From an uncultured Eubacteriales bacterium (GTDB lineage Bacteria; Bacillota; Clostridia; Oscillospirales; UBA644): DNA of 5,544 bases. The notes under the pieces were generated by a model. The model saw nothing but the letters and a program-made list of their open reading frames with translations, was not told where the DNA came from and did no database searches. The stretch lies in NCBI GenBank assembly GCA_934486965.1, contig CAKSQP010000096.1, forward strand, positions 1 through 5,544. The letters are read 5' to 3'. The stretch's first letter is position 1, and each line of letters begins with the position of its first letter. A program made the translations under genes and the position numbers. Shown here one piece after another: positions 1-5,544 of the stretch.

Positions 1-1884
1 ACGCTTATCAACGCTTCCGTCGTAAAGTATTTTTCCGTCGTGAGTCTCTATCTTTGTAACATATCTCGAATCGGAATAAACTCCTTTGTTCGCGAAAACG
101 GTGTAGGCGGAGACCATTTCTCTCATCGTCAGACCGTTCGTCACGGCACCGACAGAAAGCGGCGCATAGTCTATCTTATCCGCTTCGACAAGGTTCTTGA
201 TCCCGAGCATAGTCTTCATAAAGTCGTAGGAAACGTCTATTCCTATTTCCTTAAGAAGTTTTGCGGGCGGAGTATTATACGAATGGCTGAGCGCCGATTT
301 GATATCCATAACACCGTTGTAGACGCGGTCGTAGTTCATCGGCCACGGAGTGTATTTTCCGTTGTTTTCGTTTATACGGAGCGGCGAATCGTCGATTGCC
401 GAACCCTCGGTTATCATGTCGTTTTCAATAGCGTAACCGTAAACGGAAAGAGGCTTTATTGAAGAACCCGGCTGACGTTTTGTCTGCGTGACCCTGCTCA
501 GAACTCTGTTTTCGGTCTTCTTGCCGCGACCTCCGACGACTGCGAGAACGTCGCCCGAAGTCGGGTCCATGAGTTGCATTGCGACCTGAGGCAGAGTGTC
601 GCCGTTCGAAACTTTCGGGTAATTATCCTCATTTTCGAAATAATCTTCCATTATCGTCTGATATTCGACGATACAAGGCGTGTATATGCGGAGACCTCCC
701 GAATAAATATAGGAGACAGCCTCGTCTTCCGTATATCCGAGTTCTTCCTTTATAATATCCTTTGCTTCATTGAAAACGATATCCGAATACCATGACATTA
801 CGGAAGAAACAGTGCTTTTTACGGAACGGTCGCGGAGGTTCAGATCTTCTTTTATACAGGTATTGAACTCTTCTTCGGAAAGATACCCCTGCGTATACAT
901 CTCATAAAGAACGTTGTTTCTTCTTTCCTTGTTTGCGTCGGGGTTCTTATAAGGTTCGATATAGGACGGAGATTTCGTTATGGAAACGATCGCGGCACAT
1001 TCCGTCACCGTCAGATCTTTTACGTCTTTTCCGAAATAGTATTTCGCGGCGGCATATATACCGTTACAGCCGTTTCCGAAATAGGCGGCGTTGAGATAAT
1101 ACTCGATTATCTGCTCTTTACTGTATTTTCGCTCGATATACAAAGCGCGGAGAATTTCCTTGACCTTTCGCATGGAACTCTTCTCGTTGTCTTCGGTTAT
1201 GACTTTTATAAGCTGCTGTGTAAGCGTCGAACCGCCTGCGAGGTTAGACGTACTGCGCCCCGTGACTTTATACAGAAGATATTTCGCGGTCGCACGGAAA
1301 GTCGTTATAAAGTCGACGCCGTTATGGTCGTAAAAACGTTTGTCCTCGATCGAAATAAGCGCCTTGAGAAGATAGTCGGGCATATCGTCGATACTCGTCC
1401 AGATACGGTTCTGTTCGTTATACAGAGTCTGATACTCGACGTAATCGGCGCTGTCAAGGCTTTTTGCATAGACGACCGTGGTATAATCCATTTCGAGATT
1501 TGCAAATTTGTCGTCAAGCGACGGATCCGTATAAGCGTAGACGACGGTCGCCGCAATTCCGCCCATCAGGACGATCATCGCAACGAAGGTCAGAACGAAG
1601 ATCGCGACGATATTTCCGACAGAAATGCCGAAACGGCTCCAGCCCGTTCTCTTTTTTCTGTATTTTTCGGGGTCTTCTTTCCAAAGGACGACGTCGGGAT
1701 TTTTCGATTTCAGAAGTTCTTTATCCGAAGTTTCTTTCCTTATCTTGGCGTTGACTTTGGCTCTCCCGAAACGGGCGCGTATTTTTGAATAGACATCTTT
1801 GGCAAAAGTTGAGATTTTTTTCCATACAGAGACGAAAAAATCGCCTATGCGGGAAAATATTGTAGGTCTGTTGTTTGATTTCAA
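1..1884 (-). CDS. Class A penicillin-binding protein (PBP1A family), 3' end beyond window
   Basis: This bifunctional peptidoglycan synthase polymerises lipid II into glycan strands and cross-links stem peptides outside the membrane. 628 codons are visible and the stop lies beyond the window. Residues 1-85 are a basic cytoplasmic tail. Residues 88-118 form a transmembrane anchor. The GT51 domain covers about 155-330, with EDKRFYDHNG carrying catalytic E180, GGSTLTQQ at 217-224, RKVKE at 239-243 and KEQIIEYYLNAAYFGNG at 256-272. A linker containing SGGLRIYTP follows. The transpeptidase begins near 435, with SSIK at 474-477 (nucleophile S474, K477) and SYN at 535-537. The KTG motif is expected past the edge. 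The start is TTG at 1884, with GGAGG 8 nt upstream. No in-frame ATG, GTG or TTG follows until M103, inside the membrane segment, and a stop lies upstream at 1924-1926. It is divergent from a flippase gene. Family assignment is very secure; the exact paralogue (PonA, PbpF or other) is not. Confidence 0.96.
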   Translation of the reverse strand, partial: MKSNNRPTIFSRIGDFFVSVWKKISTFAKDVYSKIRARFGRAKVNAKIRKETSDKELLKSKNPDVVLWKEDPEKYRKKRTGWSRFGISVGNIVAIFVLTFVAMIVLMGGIAATVVYAYTDPSLDDKFANLEMDYTTVVYAKSLDSADYVEYQTLYNEQNRIWTSIDDMPDYLLKALISIEDKRFYDHNGVDFITTFRATAKYLLYKVTGRSTSNLAGGSTLTQQLIKVITEDNEKSSMRKVKEILRALYIERKYSKEQIIEYYLNAAYFGNGCNGIYAAAKYYFGKDVKDLTVTECAAIVSITKSPSYIEPYKNPDANKERRNNVLYEMYTQGYLSEEEFNTCIKEDLNLRDRSVKSTVSSVMSWYSDIVFNEAKDIIKEELGYTEDEAVSYIYSGGLRIYTPCIVEYQTIMEDYFENEDNYPKVSNGDTLPQVAMQLMDPTSGDVLAVVGGRGKKTENRVLSRVTQTKRQPGSSIKPLSVYGYAIENDMITEGSAIDDSPLRINENNGKYTPWPMNYDRVYNGVMDIKSALSHSYNTPPAKLLKEIGIDVSYDFMKTMLGIKNLVEADKIDYAPLSVGAVTNGLTMREMVSAYTVFANKGVYSDSRYVTKIETHDGKILYDGSVDKR

Positions 1885-1892
1885 AGTTTTTT

Positions 1893-1897
1893 CCTCC
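1893..1897 (-). promoter_or_regulatory. Shine-Dalgarno site that fixes the TTG start of the PBP
   Basis: The minus strand reads GGAGG here, followed by 8 nt and then TTG at 1884-1882. The strength and ideal spacing of this site, with no other usable start in the first 102 codons, are the main reasons for accepting TTG as the initiation codon. Confidence 0.9.
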
Positions 1898-1950
1898 GAA
1901 GCGGAACCAAAAGAGATTCCGAATTAAGAAACACCTTTCTATTCTTATAC

Positions 1951-1979
1951 AGTATAACACATTTTTTTCCTTTTGTAAA
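1951..1979 (-). promoter_or_regulatory. Sigma-A promoter of the PBP gene (extended -10)
   Basis: On the minus strand TTTACA (1979-1974, 5 of 6 to TTGACA) is followed by exactly 17 nt and TATACT (1956-1951, 5 of 6 to TATAAT). TG sits one base upstream of the -10, giving an extended -10. Transcription would start near 1944, leaving a leader of about 60 nt before the TTG. This is among the best promoter matches in the window. Confidence 0.82.
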
Positions 1980-2001
1980 GAGCAGAATTGTAAGATATAC
2001 G
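1973..2001 (+). promoter_or_regulatory. Candidate promoter of the flippase gene (weak)
   Basis: TTGTAA (1973-1978) and TATACG (1996-2001) are 17 nt apart, each 4 of 6 to the sigma-A consensus, with no extended -10. The -35 hexamer occupies the same bases as the -35 of the PBP promoter on the other strand. No better rightward candidate lies before the gene. The match is weak enough that an alternative or sporulation sigma factor cannot be excluded. Confidence 0.3.
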
Positions 2002-2020
2002 TTATCAAAAGACGTCTTAC
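1990..2020. repeat. Inverted repeats in the divergent control region
   Basis: Two symmetrical elements overlap here. AAGACGTCTT at 2009-2018 is a perfect 10-base palindrome. GTAAGA at 1990-1995 is the reverse complement of TCTTAC at 2015-2020. They lie downstream of the candidate rightward -10 and upstream of the flippase ribosome-binding site, so either an operator or a weak leader hairpin is possible. Short symmetries like these also occur by chance. Confidence 0.3.
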
Positions 2021-2038
2021 CGCATAGTTATTTATATC

Positions 2039-2043
2039 GGAGG
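2039..2043 (+). promoter_or_regulatory. Shine-Dalgarno site of the flippase gene; start ambiguity
   Basis: GGAGGTGA is a long match to the 16S rRNA 3' end, but the core GGAGG ends only 4 nt before the ATG at 2048. The next codon, TTG at 2051, has a more usual 7-nt spacing. The two choices differ by one residue; ATG is kept as the conventional call. Confidence 0.8.
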
Positions 2044-2047
2044 TGAG

Positions 2048-3574
2048 ATGTTGAAAAAGCATAATTTCATTTACAATCTGCTTTTTGTTTCCCTCACTTC
2101 GGTTTTTCTCGGAGCGCTTTCTCTTGTATTCCGCTTTTACCTTGCGGAAACGATAACGTCCGAAGGCGTGGGAATTTATCAACTTATAATTTCGGTATAC
2201 GCGTTCGGAGCGACGGCGGCAAGTTCGGGGCTTTCTTTTACCGTAACGCGATTCGTTTCGGAAGCGCTTGCGACGGGACGGGAAAACGGCGTAAGAAACA
2301 TATTGAGGGGAGTTTTTATTTTTGCACTATTCCCTTCCCTTGCTGCAACTTTCTTTCTGTTTTTCTTTGCGGACGGTGCGGCGACATTGCTTATAGGAAT
2401 ACCCGAGACTGCGACCTGCCTCCGAATACTTGCCTTTTCTTTTCCGTTTATGGCGGCGGCGTCCTGTTTTTCGGGATTTTTCGTTGCGGTAAGAAGGGTT
2501 CCGTTTGCTTCGGCAACCCAGATATCCGAAGATCTTTTTCAGATCGCCGTAACCTTTATCCTGCTTTGGATATTCAAGCCGAAAGACGGGATTTCCGCCT
2601 GCGTTTTCGTTGTTATCGGCTGTACGTCGGCGGAGATTGCCGCGGCGTTCGTTTCCGCGTTTCTATGCAGAAAAACAGAACTCGGAACATTCGGGAAAGA
2701 ACCTTTCAGGCTGTCCGTCTGCACATCGGTCGCCAAAACCGCTTTGCCGCTTTCTTTTTCCGCGTGTCTGCGCTCCGCGCTTTCTTCCGCCGAGAATCTT
2801 CTGATTCCCGTAAGTCTGCAAAAAAGCGGCATGACAAAAAGCGCGGCACTGTCGGCTGTCGGAACCGTAAAAGGGCTCGTGTTCCCTCTTATATGTTTTC
2901 CTGCGGTATTCGTCACGGCTTTCGCGCGGCTTCTGCTTCCCGAGATCGGAGATTCAAGGGCTGTCGGTGACACGGTAAAAATAAGGCGATCGACCGATTC
3001 CGTTTTGTCATTCACCGTTGTTTTTTCGCTCCTGCTTGCGGAAATTTTCTTCCTGTTTTCGGACGACATAGGAATGTTGATATATAACGACGCCGAATTT
3101 TTCACAACGCTTAAAATCCTGTCTCCGCTTATTCCTTTCATGTACGCCGACTGTATATGCGACAGCATTCTCAAAGGGCTCGACATGCAGATGACGGTAA
3201 TGAGATACAGCATTACGGAAGCGGCGCTCCGCACCTCGACCGTTCTCCTCTTAATACCGAAAATCGGATTTTACGGCGTAATAATAACCGTTTATGCGGG
3301 AAATGTCGTCAATTCGGTCATGGGAATAATCAAACTGAAAAAGGTCAGGGCGTCGACACTGTCGTTCACAAAAAAAATCGTTCTGTCCCTGATACTTTTC
3401 TCCGCAATTTTACTGCCGCTGACTTTTATTGTAAAAAAACCTTTTATGAATATTTTTGCCAAAATATCCGTAATATGCGCGGGCGGTACGGTATGTTCGG
3501 TCCTTGCCTTCCGCACGGGACTTATATCGAAAGACGAAAAAGGCGAAATGAAAAAACTTTTGCTTAAAAGATGA
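2048..3574 (+). CDS. SpoVB/MurJ-like oligosaccharide flippase (MOP superfamily)
   Basis: This is a 508-residue integral membrane protein, almost entirely hydrophobic segments joined by short basic loops. I count about 14 probable helices by eye, the usual number for polysaccharide and lipid II flippases. The N-terminal pattern (FRFYLAE, then EGVGIYQLIIS near 39-49, then SSGLSFTVTRFVSEA) and the C-terminal pattern (DSILKGLDMQ near 372-381, then IPKIGFYGVI) match the SpoVB branch. SpoVB is needed for spore cortex formation in Bacillus subtilis, and relatives are thought to move lipid-linked sugars across the membrane. Substrate and any role in sporulation are inference here. The gene is divergent from a class A PBP, which fits an envelope role. 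It ends in a TGA that runs into the A-tract of a hairpin terminator. No transport of a specific sugar can be read from the sequence. Confidence 0.9.
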   Translation: MLKKHNFIYNLLFVSLTSVFLGALSLVFRFYLAETITSEGVGIYQLIISVYAFGATAASSGLSFTVTRFVSEALATGRENGVRNILRGVFIFALFPSLAATFFLFFFADGAATLLIGIPETATCLRILAFSFPFMAAASCFSGFFVAVRRVPFASATQISEDLFQIAVTFILLWIFKPKDGISACVFVVIGCTSAEIAAAFVSAFLCRKTELGTFGKEPFRLSVCTSVAKTALPLSFSACLRSALSSAENLLIPVSLQKSGMTKSAALSAVGTVKGLVFPLICFPAVFVTAFARLLLPEIGDSRAVGDTVKIRRSTDSVLSFTVVFSLLLAEIFFLFSDDIGMLIYNDAEFFTTLKILSPLIPFMYADCICDSILKGLDMQMTVMRYSITEAALRTSTVLLLIPKIGFYGVIITVYAGNVVNSVMGIIKLKKVRASTLSFTKKIVLSLILFSAILLPLTFIVKKPFMNIFAKISVICAGGTVCSVLAFRTGLISKDEKGEMKKLLLKR

Positions 3575-3577
3575 AAA

Positions 3578-3601
3578 AAAATCCCGCTTCGGCGGGATTT
3601 T
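3578..3601. terminator. Bidirectional intrinsic terminator between convergent genes
   Basis: A 10-bp stem (3578-3587 paired with 3592-3601) encloses TTCG, closed by C and G, which makes the very stable cUUCGg tetraloop in the rightward transcript. Leftward, the stem runs into eight consecutive T (complement of 3574-3581), a strong U-tract. Rightward the tail is TTTT then CTTCTT, which is weaker. It sits 3 nt after the flippase stop and 4 nt after the S1-gene stop, so it serves both genes. Confidence 0.93.
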
Positions 3602-3605
3602 CTTC

Positions 3606-4520
3606 TTAAAACACGGTCTCTATCAGTCTGTCGGAACATTCGGGAGAATAAACGAATCTTTTTATATTTCCCGAAGTTATAAAATAATTGAGTTCTTCGG
3701 TCTTTCTTTTGACGAAAAACGAATCTATAACGCTGAGTTTGACCTTCATCTTTTCGGGGATTATGTTTTTTATGTATACGGTCGCCTGCTGTCCCTCTTC
3801 GACATTCGGGGTGTATTCGGCAAGCCCCGCAAGATTTGGAGACAGTTCTATGAATATCCCGTAGGTCTCGATCGAGCGGATAACGCCGCAGACAGTCTGC
3901 CCTACCGAAAATTCCGACGCGTTTTCGCTCCATGTTCCGAGAAGTTCCTTATGCGTCAGGTCAAAACGTTTCTGTTCTCGGTCGATATTCTTTATGCAGA
4001 CTTTTATATTCTGCCCCGGATAAAATCTGTCTTTCGGGTGAGAAATACGCGAGACAGAGATATTTTCTATCGACAGAAGCCCGACTATCCCGCACCCGAT
4101 ATCAGCAAAGACGCCGAAAGGCTCGATATGCGTAATTTTCGCGTCGATAACGTCTCCGGGACAATAATTTTCGAGCATATACTCAAGGGCTTCCTCCTGA
4201 GCCGAACATCTGTCCAGCAAGAGTTTCGTCGGGTCGTTTTCATATTGAAACGCAATGACTTTAAACGCGACCGACTTATTTACCCTGCTCAGTATCGCAA
4301 TATCCTTTGTCTCTCCCTTTTTTGCGCCCGCGGCGGAAAGATATCTCGGAATTATCCCCGTATATTTTCCGAGGCTCACGGTAAGATTCCCTTCGGAATC
4401 GCATCTGACAGCCCGCCCCTCGATTATCTGCCCCGTAAGCAACGCCTTTTCAACGGCTGAATGGGAATAGGCAGGTTCGGTGCCGTCGAAGCCCTCCGGT
4501 TTATATTTCTGTATTGGCAT
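3606..4520 (-). CDS. Triple S1-domain RNA-binding protein (ribosomal protein S1-like)
   Basis: This 304-residue soluble protein is built from three OB-fold S1 modules. Domain 1 (about 30-103) is divergent. Domain 2 (about 121-192) is canonical, with PGDVIDAKITHIEPFGVFADIG and a DLTHKELLGTW ending. Domain 3 (about 206-266) has VGQTVCGVIRSIETYGIFIEL. A basic tail (268-304) ends in YSPECSDRLIETVF. S1 modules bind single-stranded RNA. The protein is shorter than six-domain enterobacterial S1 and resembles a clostridial family usually annotated only as S1 RNA-binding or S1-like. Whether it binds the ribosome, mRNA or another RNA cannot be told. The start at 4520 has AAGGAG with 8-nt spacing. The gene is convergent with the flippase and divergent from the two-component operon, so it is probably monocistronic in this direction. 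Domain calls are secure; cellular role is open. Confidence 0.92.
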   Translation of the reverse strand: MPIQKYKPEGFDGTEPAYSHSAVEKALLTGQIIEGRAVRCDSEGNLTVSLGKYTGIIPRYLSAAGAKKGETKDIAILSRVNKSVAFKVIAFQYENDPTKLLLDRCSAQEEALEYMLENYCPGDVIDAKITHIEPFGVFADIGCGIVGLLSIENISVSRISHPKDRFYPGQNIKVCIKNIDREQKRFDLTHKELLGTWSENASEFSVGQTVCGVIRSIETYGIFIELSPNLAGLAEYTPNVEEGQQATVYIKNIIPEKMKVKLSVIDSFFVKRKTEELNYFITSGNIKRFVYSPECSDRLIETVF

Positions 4521-4528
4521 TTCATACT

Positions 4529-4534
4529 CTCCTT
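4529..4534 (-). promoter_or_regulatory. Shine-Dalgarno site of the S1-domain gene
   Basis: The minus strand reads AAGGAG, with the GGAG core ending 8 nt before the ATG at 4520. Another ATG five bases upstream (4525-4523) is out of frame, so the start at 4520 is favoured. Confidence 0.85.
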
Positions 4535-4576
4535 TTTATTCAGGTCTGTGTTCAAGAATATGAAAACGCCGTCATT

Positions 4577-4605
4577 TTTATACACAGTGTTCCTATTTGT
4601 TTTAA
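4577..4605 (-). promoter_or_regulatory. Probable promoter of the S1-domain gene
   Basis: On the minus strand TTAAAA (4605-4600, 4 of 6) and TATAAA (4582-4577, 5 of 6) are separated by 17 nt. The implied leader is about 50 nt. No extended -10 is present. It is the best candidate in the leftward half of this divergent region, but AT-rich sequence makes chance matches common. Confidence 0.5.
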
Positions 4606-4632
4606 TAGATGATATAAATTTCTGACACAAAT

Positions 4633-4661
4633 TTGATTTATACTTTGAAATGTGATATACT
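4633..4661 (+). promoter_or_regulatory. Sigma-A promoter of the two-component operon (extended -10)
   Basis: TTGATT (4633-4638) and TATACT (4656-4661) are exactly 17 nt apart, and TG at 4653-4654 makes an extended -10. Transcription should start near 4668, giving a very short leader of about 17 nt that holds little beyond the ribosome-binding site. The architecture (TGn-TATACT, 17-nt spacer) is the same as that of the PBP promoter. Confidence 0.8.
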
Positions 4662-4673
4662 AATAAAAAGAAC

Positions 4674-4678
4674 GGAGG
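4674..4678 (+). promoter_or_regulatory. Shine-Dalgarno site of the response regulator gene
   Basis: GGAGG lies 6 nt upstream of the ATG at 4685. This is a standard strong site and supports that start. Confidence 0.9.
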
Positions 4679-4684
4679 TATAAC

Positions 4685-5401
4685 ATGGCAAAGAAAATAT
4701 ATGTCGTTGACGACGAACAGAACATAAGAGAAATAATATGCTCCTATCTTAAAAAAGAGGGCTTTGAAACAAAAGAATTCGTAGACGGTGAAAGCCTGCT
4801 TGCGGAAATTGAAAATTCCGATTATCCCGATATGTTCATAATAGATATTATGATGCCCGGAATTTCGGGGTTTGAACTTTGCAACGCTATAAGGAAAAAG
4901 GAAAACACCCCGATAATCATAGTCTCCGCACGCGACGAAGAACTTGACAGGATCCTCGGTATCGAAATGGGCGCCGACGATTATCTGATGAAGCCCTTCT
5001 CCCCCAGAGAACTTGTTGCGAGAGTAAACGCGATCTTCCGCAGAATAGACGGAAACGGCAGAGAAATAAAGACGACATTCCCCGAATGCCGCGATATCAA
5101 GATATATCCCGAAGAAAGACGTATCGTCAAAGTGTCGGAAGACGCCGAGGAAGATATAGCATTCACCGCCATGGAGTTCAATTTCATCTATTTCATGGTA
5201 ACGAACAAAAACAAAGTCTTCAACAGAGACCAACTTCTTCAGCAGATCTGGGGATATCAGTATACGGGCGAAGACACAAGGGCTGTCGACGACCTTGTAA
5301 AGAGAATAAGAAAGAAACTCGACGCCGCAAATACGGATTTCTCGATAGAGACGGTCTGGGGTTACGGATATAAAGTCACCGATTCTTCGGCAAATCAGTA
5401 A
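4685..5401 (+). CDS. OmpR/PhoB-family response regulator
   Basis: This 238-residue cytoplasmic transcription factor is activated by phosphotransfer from a sensor kinase. The receiver domain (about 4-118) has acidic pocket D9 and D10, phospho-acceptor D54 in IIDIMMPG, switch residue S81, Y100 and conserved K103 in the KPF motif, so all catalytic positions are intact. The winged helix-turn-helix DNA-binding domain (about 137-232) carries FTAMEFNFIYFM, FNRDQLLQQIWG, the recognition-helix region VDDLVKRIRKKL, and the wing ending VWGYGYKV. Length is typical of the family. Its own extended -10 promoter and strong ribosome-binding site lie just upstream. The stop is followed after 15 nt by a membrane-protein start, as expected for a regulator-kinase operon. 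The regulon and the stimulus cannot be deduced; the resemblance to PhoP, YycF or VanR-type regulators is only at family level. Confidence 0.96.
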   Translation: MAKKIYVVDDEQNIREIICSYLKKEGFETKEFVDGESLLAEIENSDYPDMFIIDIMMPGISGFELCNAIRKKENTPIIIVSARDEELDRILGIEMGADDYLMKPFSPRELVARVNAIFRRIDGNGREIKTTFPECRDIKIYPEERRIVKVSEDAEEDIAFTAMEFNFIYFMVTNKNKVFNRDQLLQQIWGYQYTGEDTRAVDDLVKRIRKKLDAANTDFSIETVWGYGYKVTDSSANQ

Positions 5402-5416
5402 ACGATCGGTCACGTC

Positions 5417-5544
5417 ATGAAATTCGGAATAAGAAAAAAAATAATCCTGTCCTTTTTTCTCGTAATTCTGATAATGTGCTCGGTAACGATAGTCTTTATC
5501 CGTTTTTTTGCGGTAGGCTATATGAACAGCGAAGCGAGCAATAT
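5417..5544 (+). CDS. Probable sensor histidine kinase, N-terminal fragment (runs off window)
   Basis: Only 42 codons are visible. The product begins MKFGIRKKI, a short basic cytoplasmic stretch, then one hydrophobic segment (about 9-34), and then a polar stretch (MNSEASN) that would begin an extracytoplasmic sensor. This is the usual opening of a membrane histidine kinase, and the position 15 nt behind an OmpR-family regulator makes that the leading reading. None of the diagnostic domains (HAMP, H-box, ATPase) is in view, so the call rests on context. No good Shine-Dalgarno site precedes the ATG. The frame is the same as that of the regulator, separated by its TAA and five codons, so translation probably depends on coupling or reinitiation. 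Confidence 0.75.
   Translation, partial: MKFGIRKKIILSFFLVILIMCSVTIVFIRFFAVGYMNSEASN

Noticed and set aside
40..462. A plus-strand open frame opposite the transpeptidase domain
   Set aside because: The minus strand encodes the transpeptidase SxN motif here and continues without interruption through the SxxK motif just beyond, so the plus-strand reading is a shadow.
1324..1788. A plus-strand open frame opposite the PBP
   Set aside because: The opposite strand encodes clear GT51 motifs and the membrane anchor here; the plus-strand product has no recognisable feature.
2002..2030. TTATCA and TAGTTA at 17-nt spacing, or CATA at 2023-2026, as a sigma-A or sporulation-type promoter for the flippase
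   Set aside because: The -10 match is poor, no convincing sporulation -35 sits at the right distance, and transcription would begin almost on top of the ribosome-binding site.
1885..2047. Riboswitch or small RNA in the first divergent region
   Set aside because: The leaders are short and no known riboswitch core or strong hairpin followed by a U-tract is visible; only short inverted repeats are present.
2539..3234. A 231-codon open frame on the minus strand inside the flippase gene
   Set aside because: It is Ser- and Arg-rich without domain features and fully inside a well-supported membrane protein gene. It reflects the rarity of TTA, CTA and TCA codons in the sense frame.
4424..5413. A 329-codon open frame on the minus strand, antisense to the response regulator and the promoter region
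   Set aside because: It begins at a GTG without a convincing ribosome-binding site, crosses the divergent promoters and the 5' end of the S1 gene, and shows no recognisable motif. The sense frame has an intact regulator with all catalytic residues, so this is a codon-usage shadow.
1..5544. Mobile element, CRISPR array, toxin-antitoxin or defence system
   Set aside because: No transposase, integrase, regularly spaced repeat, or small paired genes are visible. The window is filled by housekeeping-type envelope, RNA-binding and two-component genes.

Overview
The window looks like an ordinary chromosomal stretch from a Gram-positive-type bacterium, most likely a member of the Clostridia (Bacillota). 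The grounds are strong GGAGG Shine-Dalgarno sites, clear sigma-A promoters with extended -10 elements, a TTG start, a SpoVB-like flippase, a class A PBP with a basic cytoplasmic tail, and a triple-S1-domain protein of a kind I associate with Oscillospirales-like Clostridia. The order-level guess rests on remembered family resemblance, not on a search.

Layout, left to right. (1) 1-1884, minus strand: a class A penicillin-binding protein (GT51 glycosyltransferase plus transpeptidase), cut at its C-terminus by the window edge. It starts at a TTG and so is easily missed or shortened. (2) 1885-2047: a divergent intergenic region. It holds a near-consensus promoter for the PBP and a weaker candidate for the rightward gene, whose -35 would use the same bases. 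(3) 2048-3574, plus strand: a SpoVB/MurJ-type polytopic flippase of the MOP superfamily. (4) 3578-3601: a hairpin terminator with a cUUCGg loop, shared by two convergent genes. (5) 3606-4520, minus strand: an RNA-binding protein with three S1 domains. (6) 4521-4684: a second divergent intergenic region, with a good extended -10 promoter for the rightward genes and a plausible leftward promoter for the S1 gene. (7) 4685-5401, plus strand: an OmpR/PhoB-family response regulator. (8) 5417-5544, plus strand: the first 42 codons of a membrane protein, very probably the cognate sensor histidine kinase.

How the genes may work together: the divergent PBP and flippase pair suggests a cell-envelope theme, since class A PBPs polymerise lipid II and SpoVB/MurJ relatives move lipid-linked precursors across the membrane. 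The regulator and probable kinase form a two-component operon whose signal cannot be read here. The S1 protein is a separate unit. No mobile element, CRISPR array, tRNA or rRNA gene, or convincing new system was seen. The most useful points are the TTG start of the PBP, the compact divergent promoter, the shared terminator and the conserved-looking tail of the S1 protein.
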